From positions 1-64,000 of the forward strand of contig CAZNRN010000015.1 in the NCBI GenBank assembly GCA_964575605.1: a DNA stretch of 64,000 nucleotides, in the 5' to 3' direction. The notes under the pieces are model-generated. The model did no database searches, had not been told where the DNA came from, and was given only the letters and a program-made list of their open reading frames with translations. The first letter of the stretch is position 1; each line of letters begins with the position of its first letter. The stretch is from JAPWJZ01 sp964575605 (GTDB taxonomy: Bacteria; Pseudomonadota; Alphaproteobacteria; Micavibrionales; UBA2020). Positions 1-7,916 of this stretch are shown piece after piece. The translations under genes and the position numbers were made by a program.

Positions 1-221
1 AGCTTGCCAAGGCCGTCCATAGCGGCTCCCTGCCTGTCACCCCCGAAACCGAAAAGGCCATTCTGGAAGCCTGCGCCGCCGTTAAGGATATGCGGCATGA
101 ATTGGTTAACGCCCTCGGCCTTCCGATAGACGACCGGAACGGCCAGCCTCCGGTTGACCAAGGCGGACTACCGCCCGATACCAATTCCGGCGGGCTGCCG
201 CCGGATGGGGATGGCGCATGA
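1..221 (+). CDS. MobC-like relaxosome accessory protein (3' end only)
   Basis: An open frame enters from the left edge (codons start at base 3) and ends at TGA 219-221, which overlaps the ATG of the relaxase in an ATGA arrangement. The visible 72 residues contain EACAAVKDMRHELVNALGL, resembling the C-terminal helix of MobC-type mobilisation proteins that help the relaxase act at oriT, followed by a Pro/Gly-rich tail. The family call is an inference from this helix and from the translational coupling. The oriT would be expected upstream, outside the window. Confidence 0.6.
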   Translation, partial: LAKAVHSGSLPVTPETEKAILEACAAVKDMRHELVNALGLPIDDRNGQPPVDQGGLPPDTNSGGLPPDGDGA

Positions 222-2335
222 TCCTCTATGCTAGCCAGCGCGGTCGGTCTGCGGAGCTTGCCGCCCACCTCCTGAATGGGGATGAAAACGAGCATATCAC
301 CGTTCATGAAGTCAGGGGTTTTGTCTCCGAAGACTTGGCCGAAGCCCTACGCGAGGCTTATGCCATGAGCCGGGGTACGCGGTGCAAGCAATTCCTGTTT
401 TCCGTTAGCCTCAGCCCACCCGAAACGGCTGACGTTACGGTGGAGGACTTTGAGGCGGCTATCGAGGAAATCGAAAAGAAAATGGGGCTGATCGACCAGC
501 CCCGTATCATCGTTTTCCATGAGAAAAACGGGCGGCGGCATTGCCACGCCGTATGGTCGCGGATTGACAGCGAAAAGCTGGTTGCCGTCAACCTCGCCCA
601 TTGGAAACGTAAGCTCATGGACATCTCGGCCATGCTGTTCCTGAAGCATGGCTGGAAACTGCCCAAGGGCTTTAAGCGCAAGGCCGATAAAAGCCCCCTG
701 AACATGACGCGGCAGGAATACCGCCAAGCCAAGCGACTCTTGGAAGACCCTCAAGCCCTGAAAGCGATGTTTAAGGGCGCATGGGAACAGTCGGATTCCA
801 AGGAAACATTCGTCCGTGCGCTACAGGAAAACGGCTTGCTGCTGGCGCGGGGCGATAGTCGCGGCTTTGTCGCCGTGGACATTAAAGGCGGCGTATATTC
901 TCTCAGCCGCTGGATTGACATTGGCACGCGGGATTTAAAAGCCCGCCTCGGGATGCCCGAAAACCTGCCCGATATAGGGAAGGCAAAAGCGTACCTGGCT
1001 TCCCGCATGACGGAAAACTTGACCCGTTACATTGCGGAAGCCAAGGCGCAGGGCGCGGAAAAGCGGACTCCGCTGGTGCAGGAGCTTCGCTCCCTCGTCC
1101 TTAGCCAGCGGATAGAACGGCATGACCTTATCCAAACCCAGCAAAAACGCTGGGTGCAGGAAACCCGCCAAAGATCGCAGCGGCTGCATAACGGCGTGGC
1201 GGGTGTATGGCAGCGCATCACAGGCGAATATCAGATAATCAGGACGCTGAACGAGGCCGAAGCCAAGGCGGGGCTTGAGCGCGACCGCAAGGAACTTCAT
1301 TCCCAAATCCGCTCCCATCTTCTGGAGCGGCAGGGCTTACAAAAAACAGTCCTGTTTTACCGCGAGGAACACCGCGTTGAGGTGTTCCGGCTGCGGCAGG
1401 AAATCGCACGTTACGTCAGCACCGCCACCGAACCATTCCTGCCGAAGCCCGCCGCGACAGCGGCGGCGGGAAAACTGCCGCTTGCGGCTCAACTTGCACT
1501 CGTAGAGGGCAAAATCAGCCTGCTTCCGGCTGACTTCTTGCGGCAGGAACTCGCCAAATACTCGCCTGCTGCCGCCGAAACCCTGCCGCCTTCCGTGGCA
1601 AAAGCGGATAGCGTTGCCACGACCGACAAGCTGCCGCCTGTGGCTCAACTGGCGCAAGTTGAAACCAAACTTGCGCTGCTCTCCGGTGACTTGACGCTGC
1701 TGCAAGCCTCCCTCGAAAGTAATCTAATCTCGGATGAAATGCGCGGTCGTATCCGGCGCATGATCGAGAAAACGCTGGAAGCGTTGCAGATTAAAGCCAT
1801 CGAGACAAAGACCGAAGAACAGCGGCTTGAGGAAAAATCCCGCGAGTACCAGATTAAGCAGGCTGAATTTAACCTGCTCATTCAGAAATATGCCGAAGTG
1901 CAGATTAGAGTCGAAGCTGAACGGCGGCAACAGGAAGCCAACCGACAATTCTACGGCCTTATAAATAACATGAGTTACAGCCTGAACGGGCTTCCCAACT
2001 GGAAAATCAGCGTCATGATGCCGCCACAGGAACGGCAGCTAGATGAAACGGTCTACGTCCAGAAGGTCGTCCTGCAGCGCGACAACGCGCAGCTGATACA
2101 GCGCGTTCTTTATTCTCCGGAAAACGAAAGCCTAGTCTCAAAACGCCCGCCCATAGACCCCAAGACCGCCGTTCCAGCCTTGCGGCAGAACGTCCTTGAG
2201 GTCAAGGAAATGATGGCGCGCGCGGGCTTGCGCCCGCCGTCCGGCGGCGGCATCAGCACGGTGGCGCCTGCCACAATCCGCATGACGGCGGCTGCGCCGT
2301 TACGCGCAGCAATCAAATTCAACGCAAAGAGATAA
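218..2335 (+). CDS. Relaxase/mobilisation nuclease
   Basis: This 705-residue protein should nick oriT and pilot the transferred strand. The N-terminal 150 residues form a MobA/VirD2-like relaxase domain. Around residue 107 the sequence RRHCHAVWSRID supplies the His-x-His metal-binding motif, and a preceding SRGTRCKQFLFSVSLSPP segment is typical of this family. The nucleophile is not obvious; Tyr4 is the only tyrosine near the N terminus. The rest is largely helical and probably coiled coil, with an Ala/Pro-rich section near residues 405-465. The start codon overlaps the upstream mobC-like stop (ATGA), supporting translational coupling. Confidence 0.88.
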   Translation: MILYASQRGRSAELAAHLLNGDENEHITVHEVRGFVSEDLAEALREAYAMSRGTRCKQFLFSVSLSPPETADVTVEDFEAAIEEIEKKMGLIDQPRIIVFHEKNGRRHCHAVWSRIDSEKLVAVNLAHWKRKLMDISAMLFLKHGWKLPKGFKRKADKSPLNMTRQEYRQAKRLLEDPQALKAMFKGAWEQSDSKETFVRALQENGLLLARGDSRGFVAVDIKGGVYSLSRWIDIGTRDLKARLGMPENLPDIGKAKAYLASRMTENLTRYIAEAKAQGAEKRTPLVQELRSLVLSQRIERHDLIQTQQKRWVQETRQRSQRLHNGVAGVWQRITGEYQIIRTLNEAEAKAGLERDRKELHSQIRSHLLERQGLQKTVLFYREEHRVEVFRLRQEIARYVSTATEPFLPKPAATAAAGKLPLAAQLALVEGKISLLPADFLRQELAKYSPAAAETLPPSVAKADSVATTDKLPPVAQLAQVETKLALLSGDLTLLQASLESNLISDEMRGRIRRMIEKTLEALQIKAIETKTEEQRLEEKSREYQIKQAEFNLLIQKYAEVQIRVEAERRQQEANRQFYGLINNMSYSLNGLPNWKISVMMPPQERQLDETVYVQKVVLQRDNAQLIQRVLYSPENESLVSKRPPIDPKTAVPALRQNVLEVKEMMARAGLRPPSGGGISTVAPATIRMTAAAPLRAAIKFNAKR

Positions 2336-2350
2336 GGGGGAATTACAATC

Positions 2351-2701
2351 ATGGCATGGGAAAAATCACAGGGCGACTTCCTCGAATCCGACGTAGTGGA
2401 GTGGGTAGAGGCGATCTGGTCGCCTAATAAAACGCGCAAAAGGAAGAAATCCCGACCGTGGGGAAAGCAGAAGGTTATCGCGCAGATCGCGGCGATAGAC
2501 GGCGATTTTGTCAAACTCACCATTCTGAAATCCCATATCACAGAAAACATCATCGGCTCGGAGTTGAGGCCGCATAAGGTCGGCTCCACCATTACCAAAA
2601 AACGCTCCACCCTCTTGCGCGGAGAACCGGAGCGCTTATTGTGGAGCGAGGAAGATGTGAGGGCGGCACTACTGGGACAAGGCGACACAGAAAAAAGGTA
2701 G
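2351..2701 (+). CDS. Hypothetical protein in the mobilisation operon
   Basis: A 116-residue protein 15 bp after the relaxase stop, with an AAGGGGGAA ribosome-binding stretch. It is basic near the N terminus (a run of Lys/Arg around residues 28-38) and has no signal peptide or membrane segment. I do not recognise a family. Its position between the relaxase and a ribbon-helix-helix-like gene on the same strand suggests it is part of the mobilisation unit. Confidence 0.7.
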   Translation: MAWEKSQGDFLESDVVEWVEAIWSPNKTRKRKKSRPWGKQKVIAQIAAIDGDFVKLTILKSHITENIIGSELRPHKVGSTITKKRSTLLRGEPERLLWSEEDVRAALLGQGDTEKR

Positions 2702-2707
2702 CAAGTC

Positions 2708-3142
2708 ATGACTCGTCGGAATGAACAATATGGCATACCCTTTTCTATTCGGCTCAGCGTGGAGGAGCGGGCAACGCTTGATGCCTTGGCTGGCGACATG
2801 CCGATGGCGGCTTATGTGCGTTCTCGCCTCTTCGACACGCCAAGCCCCCGCCATCACAAGATGCGTCGCTTTGACGTTGATCAGAAAATGCTAAAGAAAC
2901 TCCTGAGGGAGCTTGGCCGTCAGCATATTTCCAGCAGCCTGCATCTTATCCTGAATGCTATCGACGACGGGGATTTGGAGATAGATGACGAATTAGAGGA
3001 TCAGCTGCGCTTCCTTTGTTCGGATCTTCGGCAGCTGCGGCGAACTATTCGTAAGGCGTTGGGCGACGAACTTTCTGACGCTCAATGGGGAGGAAGAAGA
3101 GCAACTAGCAAAGGGGCAGATTATATTGCACATAATCAATGA
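2708..3142 (+). CDS. Ribbon-helix-helix-like mobilisation accessory protein
   Basis: This 144-residue protein begins 6 bp after the previous stop and has an AAGGTAG ribosome-binding sequence. Residues 11-40 (PFSIRLSVEERATLDALAG, then AAYVRSRLF) resemble the beta-strand plus two helices of MobC/CopG-type DNA-binding proteins, with a helical C-terminal half rich in Leu and Arg. Such proteins bind near oriT or repress mobilisation operons. That role is inferred from fold resemblance and neighbours only. Confidence 0.6.
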   Translation: MTRRNEQYGIPFSIRLSVEERATLDALAGDMPMAAYVRSRLFDTPSPRHHKMRRFDVDQKMLKKLLRELGRQHISSSLHLILNAIDDGDLEIDDELEDQLRFLCSDLRQLRRTIRKALGDELSDAQWGGRRATSKGADYIAHNQ

Positions 3143-3256
3143 ATTAGCGGGGTCTGAGTAAATAGGGAATGCAGAAATATCTTGCGCTATATATGGAAAA
3201 TAAGTATGCTGAGCATAGCTTGTAAACAAATCGTTAATGCGAACATGGGAGCAAAA

Positions 3257-3499
3257 ATGAGTATTCTACAGAAAATTTTTGATAAAGCCGCTGGCGTTAA
3301 CGACAGGCTTGAAGCCAGTAAGCTGAGAGATCTTTATGCTGAACAGGATAAGGGATTCTTCTGTAGTATGCTCACACCCTCTTTTGTAAAGTTCGGAGCG
3401 AAAACTGCGGCGCAGATTCCTTTTGCTTTCGTGGCCATGTCTACTGAACTGGCAGCAAAAATAGCACGTCGGCCCTTGGACACATCTGTCAAAATCTAG
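3257..3499 (+). CDS. Small hypothetical protein
   Basis: An 80-residue frame. In-frame starts exist at 3182 and 3245, but the ATG at 3257 has a GGGAG six bases upstream and is preferred. The segment FVKFGAKTAAQIPFAFVAMS could be one weak membrane helix. The gene is more AT-rich than its neighbours. It is followed by a plus-strand rho-independent terminator at 3603, which fits it being the last gene of the rightward mobilisation operon. Family not recognised. Confidence 0.5.
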   Translation: MSILQKIFDKAAGVNDRLEASKLRDLYAEQDKGFFCSMLTPSFVKFGAKTAAQIPFAFVAMSTELAAKIARRPLDTSVKI

Positions 3500-3602
3500 T
3501 CCTGCTGCTGTCTCGACTGGTTCAGAGCAGTGTCAATTTACTTGGACTACCCAAGACCCAATCTGACAGCAGCTTGAAAGACTACCTTATTTATAGCTCT
3601 CA

Positions 3603-3636
3603 TGCCGCAGCCCAGAGGCTGCGGCACAAATTTTTA
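3603..3636 (+). terminator. Rho-independent terminator of the rightward operon
   Basis: A perfect 10-bp stem (TGCCGCAGCC with GGCTGCGGCA) has a 4-base loop (3613-3616) and is followed by CAAATTTTT. It lies about 100 bp after the 80-aa gene. The preceding gap also holds a 9-bp inverted pair, GCTGCTGTC at 3504 and GACAGCAGC at 3565, of unknown role. Confidence 0.8.
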
Positions 3637-3652
3637 AGACATTTTTATAAGT

Positions 3653-3692
3653 GCGAAGGCCGCTGCCGGTTTCTGCCGGCAGCGGCCTTCGC
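3653..3692 (-). terminator. Long perfect hairpin downstream of ardC
   Basis: A 17-bp perfect stem (3653-3669 with 3676-3692) around a 6-base loop sits 24 bp beyond the ardC stop. It probably ends or protects the leftward ardC transcript. On the minus strand no clean T-run follows, so it may act as an RNA-stabilising hairpin rather than a strict terminator. Confidence 0.55.
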
Positions 3693-3715
3693 CCGATTGG
3701 GGCGGTTATGGCATT

Positions 3716-4612
3716 TTATGCCGCTGCCGCCCTCACTTTCTGCAAACCTTGCAGGAAGTCGGCTGCCCGTTGCGCGTGGGCTGCCGCGCTGAATATGGCG
3801 CGTTTGTCCTCCTGCAATGCTTTCAACCAATGCGCCAAGTATGCCGCATGGTCTTCCCTGACTTCGGGGGTAATCCCAAGGTCAGCAGACAGGAAGGCCG
3901 CGCCCAGTTCCGCTACAAGTTCCTCCCTTGCATAGCCATTATCGCCAAACTTCTTGGCGTTAAAGCTGCGGTCTAGGCGGCTCTTGTGGCTCGTCCAGTG
4001 GGTCAGTTCATGCAAAATCGTTGCATAGTAACTTTCCCTGTCCTTGAAAGCCTCGAAGGGCGGCATTTGCACAAGGTCTTTCGCGGGTGAGTAATAGGCG
4101 CTGTTCCCGCCGTGCTGAATGGTTACGCTTGTATTGACGATAAACCTTTCGGCATAGTCAAGGCGTTCAGCCAAAGGCAGCGGGTTTTCAGGCCTGCCGT
4201 AGTAGTGCGCTGGCAACCCCTCGATTTGCTCCACATTAAAAACACTGTAGCCCTTCATAAAGGGAATCTGCTTCTCGATTTCCTCGCCGCTTTCGCCTGT
4301 TTCGGTGCGGGTTATCTTGTTGGCATAGACCACAAGAGAACCTTGTTGCCCCTTGCGAACATGCGCGCCCAATTCCTGCGCCTGTTTAAACGTCATCCAG
4401 ATAGGCGCTGAATAACCCTTGTCCAAGGCTTCGCCCCACAGCATCAGGATATTGATACCCTGATACGGCGTGCCGTTGTGCCGCAGGGGGCGGGTGATTT
4501 TTCCCGCCGTATGCCCTGCGTTCCAAGGCTTCATCCAGCTGCGGACTCCCTTTTCCAAGTCTGCAACAATGCGCTCTGTAACTCGTGTGTAAACGTCTTT
4601 GCGGTCGTTCAT
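3716..4612 (-). CDS. ardC: ArdC family antirestriction protein / zincin-like metallopeptidase
   Basis: The 298-residue protein has the two-part ArdC architecture: an N-terminal single-strand DNA-binding domain (formerly DUF1738; residues 1-130, with VTERIVADLEKGVRSWMKPW and PYQGINILMLW) and a C-terminal metallopeptidase domain with the zinc motif HELTHW and a downstream glutamate in EELVAELGAAFL. ArdC proteins protect incoming DNA from host restriction. Its ATG overlaps the stop of the 41-codon gene before it (ATGA), so it is translated as part of a three-gene leftward operon. Confidence 0.93.
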   Translation of the reverse strand: MNDRKDVYTRVTERIVADLEKGVRSWMKPWNAGHTAGKITRPLRHNGTPYQGINILMLWGEALDKGYSAPIWMTFKQAQELGAHVRKGQQGSLVVYANKITRTETGESGEEIEKQIPFMKGYSVFNVEQIEGLPAHYYGRPENPLPLAERLDYAERFIVNTSVTIQHGGNSAYYSPAKDLVQMPPFEAFKDRESYYATILHELTHWTSHKSRLDRSFNAKKFGDNGYAREELVAELGAAFLSADLGITPEVREDHAAYLAHWLKALQEDKRAIFSAAAHAQRAADFLQGLQKVRAAAA

Positions 4613-4734
4613 GTCATTTGCTCCTTATCGAAAGTTTTAATCAGCCAAGTGTTGAAATCGGCGGCGTTGTAGTTGAAGTCGTCGCCAATCTTCCGCTTCC
4701 AAAACTCGGGGTTCTTTAAAGGTTGTTCTTGCAT
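4609..4734 (-). CDS. 41-residue protein coupled to ardC
   Basis: A short frame, ATG at 4734 and TGA at 4611-4609, the stop overlapping the ardC start codon. A GGGGGAAG ribosome-binding sequence precedes it. The product begins MQEQPLKNPEFWKRK and contains FNTWLIKTF; it is soluble and charged, with no recognised family. The tight ATGA overlap and good ribosome-binding site are the evidence that it is real. Confidence 0.6.
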   Translation of the reverse strand: MQEQPLKNPEFWKRKIGDDFNYNAADFNTWLIKTFDKEQMT

Positions 4735-4744
4735 GGCTTCCCCC

Positions 4745-4972
4745 TCACGCTGCGCGTTGTTCTGCGGAAAGCATCACATCAACAAAGTTCGCTGCTCCCC
4801 CTGCTTGCGCGATAAGGGAAGCGGCAAAGGCATCGTTTATAAGAGGCTTTGCGGTTGCGGGGCTGGTCACTTTCAGGCTGGTAAATTCCTCCCCCTCGAT
4901 GCGGGAAAGAAACTTGTTCGGCTCTGCGCTGATTTCGATGGGTAGGCCATTCCATTTCATTTGTGTTTTCAT
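4745..4972 (-). CDS. 75-residue hypothetical protein, first gene of the ardC operon
   Basis: The open frame extends upstream to 5293, but only the ATG at 4972 has a ribosome-binding site (AAGGAAG) and the extension is compositionally unlike protein. The product starts MKTQMKWNGLPIEISAEP and ends with an alanine-rich helix. It is followed within 10 bp by the 41-aa gene and then ardC. Function unknown; a role in early establishment in the recipient is guessed from operon membership. Confidence 0.6.
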   Translation of the reverse strand: MKTQMKWNGLPIEISAEPNKFLSRIEGEEFTSLKVTSPATAKPLINDAFAASLIAQAGGAANFVDVMLSAEQRAA

Positions 4973-5645
4973 TTTCTGCTTCCTTCTTGGATTTACGGGT
5001 TTCGCATGAAACCCGAACGCCAAGCGGCGAGCGCAACGGGGGAGGCAACAGACAAGGAGAAAATGAGCGGGAAAATCTGTCGTTTTGGAAGCAATGCGCT
5101 TGCATTGCCTCGACTCTAAACGCAATTTTCTTGTCTCATTTTGTGCTTGGCGGTTGTCGGGGGCTGCCCCCGCCGTAAATTTGCATCCGTATTTTCTTGC
5201 GAAAGCGATTGAAACCCGAATGGGCGAAGACGCTTTGCGGCTTCGTGAGCCTGCGAATAAAGCGCGGTGCGCTGCTGGCAGCGCATTTGCCATGACTTGC
5301 GCTTGTCTGTTTTCTAGGGCGTGTCAGTCGCCTTCGGTCAAGTTAATCCGCTGGTTCTGGCTCATCGCCCATTATCTGAACGCGAAACGGTTTGTTCCTT
5401 CTTCGCTCAACTGTCCATCGTTCCAAATTTGCGTCAAAGGGTGCTGCTCTACGCAGTTTCTTTGCTCCTGTTTTCTGGCCGCTATCGGCCTTCTTATTCT
5501 GCATCCTGGCATCTGTTCGCCCTATGCCCGCAATCCCTGACGGGCTTCTCCACAAGGGTTTCGCCGAGTGCTGGCAGTCGATACGAGCTGCTCAGTCCGC
5601 GTCATGAAGGCCGCGATGTCGCGGTCAGAAAGACAGGAGCGAAAC
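4973..5645. other. 673-bp non-coding stretch with clustered hairpins between divergent genes
   Basis: No convincing coding frame lies here. Perfect inverted repeats are seen at 4996-5015 (8-bp stem CGGGTTTC, 4-base loop), 5091-5108 (7-bp stem GCAATGC, 4-base loop), 5158-5172 (6-bp stem CGGGGG, 3-base loop), 5268-5285 (7-bp stem TGCGCTG, 4-base loop) and 5477-5490 (5-bp stem GGCCG). It must contain the promoter of the leftward ardC operon and of the rightward 65-aa gene. Hairpins of this kind can serve as single-strand promoters or priming sites during DNA transfer. Confidence 0.5.
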
Positions 5646-5843
5646 ATGACGTACATCATCACGACGCAGGAACTCGAACATTTGAGCGAAGCGGAACTGC
5701 ACCAGAAGTTTCACGCGATACTGAACGATCTCGCCCGCCGCAATATGGCGGCGGCGGATTGCCCGCTGGCGACGGTGACACTTGAAAACATCCGTCGCGC
5801 AATTCAGCGCAAACGGGCGCTTACGCCGCGCCCGCGCTTCTGA
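5646..5843 (+). CDS. 65-residue hypothetical protein
   Basis: The ATG at 5646 is preferred over upstream in-frame starts because CAGGAGCG lies just before it. The product (MTYIITTQELEHLSEAEL at the start, then a helix with FHAILNDLARR) is soluble and ends in a basic tail. A terminator follows 14 bp after the stop. Small proteins like this are common in mobile elements, but I do not recognise the family. Confidence 0.6.
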   Translation: MTYIITTQELEHLSEAELHQKFHAILNDLARRNMAAADCPLATVTLENIRRAIQRKRALTPRPRF

Positions 5844-5856
5844 CGCAGGCTCAACG

Positions 5857-5886
5857 AAAATGCGCCGCATGATAGCGGCGCATTTT
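5857..5886. terminator. Bidirectional rho-independent terminator
   Basis: The stem AAAATGCGCCGC pairs with GCGGCGCATTTT around a 6-base loop, giving an A-tract/T-tract terminator that works in both directions. It separates the rightward 65-aa gene from the leftward 99-aa gene. Confidence 0.85.
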
Positions 5887-5905
5887 CGGGACAATTATAT
5901 TGTCG

Positions 5906-6205
5906 TTACGGTATTGGGTCTTGGTAGTAGTCGGAGAGTTTTTTTAAGACTAAAACATTCGCTATATCCAAATAATCAACGGTAAATATCGTGTTATCGA
6001 CTGCAATTTTGCACTCGCCGTACCATGCGGTAGGCGGCCAGACTTTGCTTATCCCAGCATTGTTCCCGAAGGATGTTCCTGTAACTGTGCCTATTACTTT
6101 CTGTCCATCACGCAACGTAAGTTGCACTTCCCCAAAAACAGGAAGCGCGTGTGCAATGTCAGTAAAATGTCCAATTTCAGTTCTTGATTGAGTCCATCTT
6201 GCCAT
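5906..6205 (-). CDS. 99-residue hypothetical protein
   Basis: The ATG at 6205 has AAAGGAG eight bases upstream. The product (MARWTQSRTEIGHFTDIAH at the start) looks mostly beta: VQLTLRDGQKVIGTVTGTS suggests a small barrel-like or Sm-like fold. There is no signal peptide. It is the only gene between the integrase and the shared terminator at 5857-5886. Function unknown. Confidence 0.6.
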   Translation of the reverse strand: MARWTQSRTEIGHFTDIAHALPVFGEVQLTLRDGQKVIGTVTGTSFGNNAGISKVWPPTAWYGECKIAVDNTIFTVDYLDIANVLVLKKLSDYYQDPIP

Positions 6206-6368
6206 CTGTAAACTCCTTTAAAATGCTCCTATGCAACATAGCATTGCTTGTTTTTGGAATAAAGACAGTCGCACCCCTAATTCCGCCTCGGCGGGCGGGG
6301 CGCTTGGGATATGCCTCTGGCGCGGCTCCGATCTCGTCGCCCAGTCTGCGCTCCGGCAAATCCCGCCC

Positions 6369-7757
6369 TCACTTCTTTCGGGGCTTCTTGTCGTCCTTTC
6401 CGGCTGCCGCAGCGTTCACGCTTGCGACTTTCCCGCCGGATTCCTCCGCCAACGGCTCCCATCCCGGTATTCCCGCCAAAATGCGCTCGGCATTTTTAGC
6501 GGGCGCGATGTGGCCGTAGTAGTCCTCGATCATCTTGACCGAGGTTCCCATTTGCTTGGCAAGGAAATAAACGTCGATGCCTTCCATCAGGCGGAAGGTG
6601 GCGTAAGTATGGCGGAAGCTGTAAATACTGCGGGGAATTTTGGTCGAGCCATAGACCAGATCAGACTTTATCAGCAAATCGCGGATAAGGTCGTCATAAA
6701 GGCTAATTGCACCCTTGCCGTTGAAGATCGTGAACACGGCATCTTCGGGCTTCGGGCCAAGTTCTTGATTTTTTTCTGTGGGTTTAACTCTTTTCTTTTG
6801 TGCTTCGATAAACAGGGCTTTGATGCGGTCGAGATATTCCACGACATTGCTGGCGGCAATCAGTTCCCTGTACTTGCCTTTGCCCCTGACGTTCATGACA
6901 ACAAATGAACGTCCGTCCTTGGTTTTTCTTACATCAATGTCGCGCCAGCGCAGATTCCTGGCCTCGGCATTCCTCATGCCAGTATTGCCCATAATCAGCA
7001 TGAAGACATAGGCCATGTTCCTGTACCAGACATGAAGCGCCTTCTGCGGTTCGTCCTTCCAGTTCTCGCGGGCGAAGGTGTGAAGTTTCTTCCACTCCTG
7101 CGGGTTGAAAGCCTCGCGTCGGTTCTTATTCTCGGGCATATCGCCCTTGGGTACTTGGTTTTCCCGTATGTAGTTCTTGGTAGCGGCATAATTCATGATA
7201 GCGCGGAATGTCACCATTTCGTGCCGGATGCTGCCATTACTCGCGGGCTTATGCTCTTCCTCTTCGTTGTCTTTGGCTTCTTTCGGTTCTTTATGAAGGG
7301 GATGTTTCTGAGACTTTTTTGGCGCGTTGTTCTCCTTGCGCCAGAAGGGGTATTCAGTCCAGTCGTTTTCGGTGACTGAGGTGATTTGGGCGTTTTTCAT
7401 GTATGGAATAAGGTGCAGGCGGATATGTCCGTCCACCGTTTCCCAGCGGTCCATGGTGATGTCACCAATCCCGGCCTTGCGCTTCTGCAAGGCGGAAAAC
7501 TCCCTCGCCACTTCCGCAAAAGGCTTGTCGAAGATAGGTACTTGGTTCTCAATCTTGATGTCGATTGCTACCTCATGGCGTTGAGCCATATCCTTGGCTT
7601 TCTGCTCGTCGGGGGTCTTGAGGGAAATGGTTTTGTAACGGTTGGTTTTGGGTACTTTGACGCGGCAATACCAGTTCTTATGCTGAACATCGCTCCGGCG
7701 GAAGATAATGAGGCCGGGACTCAGCTTCTGTACGTCGGTGAGGAAGTGCTTTTCCAT
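6369..7757 (-). CDS. Tyrosine recombinase / integrase
   Basis: The frame is open from 7853, but the ATG at 7757 (product starting MEKHFLTDVQKL) gives the usual N-terminal arm-binding domain and is preferred, giving 462 aa. The catalytic domain shows the first Arg in TGMRNAEARNLRW, a Lys in VRGKGKYREL, box II as IYSFRHTYATFRL and the nucleophile in EDYYGH. Box II has Tyr where most members have the first His, and Gly-Thr replaces the usual Gly-His before the nucleophile; both occur in related integrases. It should excise and integrate the element and sits at its right edge. Confidence 0.93.
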   Translation of the reverse strand: MEKHFLTDVQKLSPGLIIFRRSDVQHKNWYCRVKVPKTNRYKTISLKTPDEQKAKDMAQRHEVAIDIKIENQVPIFDKPFAEVAREFSALQKRKAGIGDITMDRWETVDGHIRLHLIPYMKNAQITSVTENDWTEYPFWRKENNAPKKSQKHPLHKEPKEAKDNEEEEHKPASNGSIRHEMVTFRAIMNYAATKNYIRENQVPKGDMPENKNRREAFNPQEWKKLHTFARENWKDEPQKALHVWYRNMAYVFMLIMGNTGMRNAEARNLRWRDIDVRKTKDGRSFVVMNVRGKGKYRELIAASNVVEYLDRIKALFIEAQKKRVKPTEKNQELGPKPEDAVFTIFNGKGAISLYDDLIRDLLIKSDLVYGSTKIPRSIYSFRHTYATFRLMEGIDVYFLAKQMGTSVKMIEDYYGHIAPAKNAERILAGIPGWEPLAEESGGKVASVNAAAAGKDDKKPRKK

Positions 7758-7892
7758 GGTTGCTACCTGTGCATGACCTGTGTAACTTTTAAAGGCTAAC
7801 CCCTTGATTCTGCATAAGCTGAGTATGGGTTGTATACAGGTATGATAACACAAATATCGTTAAATATCAGTAAATTAAGCAAAGCCCTCCAT

Positions 7893-7908
7893 CCCGGCGA
7901 GAGCCGGG
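7893..7908. terminator. Hairpin after aspC, near the element boundary
   Basis: A 6-bp GC stem (CCCGGC, GAGA loop, GCCGGG) lies 8 bp past the aspC stop. T-tracts on either side are short, so its strength as a terminator is doubtful. Confidence 0.4.
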
Positions 7909-7916
7909 GTTTAATG

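Larger units (their letters stand above)
1..7900. mobile_element. Right part of an integrated mobilisable element (IME/ICE-like)
   Basis: A relaxase with its MobC-like partner, a ribbon-helix-helix type accessory protein, an ArdC antirestriction operon and a tyrosine integrase lie together, and housekeeping genes begin directly after the integrase. This is the usual content of an integrative mobilisable or conjugative element. No VirB/TraG-type pore genes are visible, so within this window it looks mobilisable rather than self-transmissible. The left end and oriT lie outside. The right boundary is inferred to be in the 7758-7916 gap beside the integrase; no tRNA gene is there and no att repeat can be defined with one end only. 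Confidence 0.75.

Noticed and set aside
3504..3573. 9-bp inverted repeat as an IS end or att core
   Set aside because: Too short and isolated; no transposase or matching copy in the window.
4973..5293. N-terminal extension of the 75-aa gene to 5293
   Set aside because: Composition is not protein-like, it crosses several hairpins, and the internal ATG at 4972 has the ribosome-binding site.
7758..7916. tRNA gene as the integration target of the element
   Set aside because: No cloverleaf or T-loop sequence is present in the gap; only a short GC hairpin is seen.
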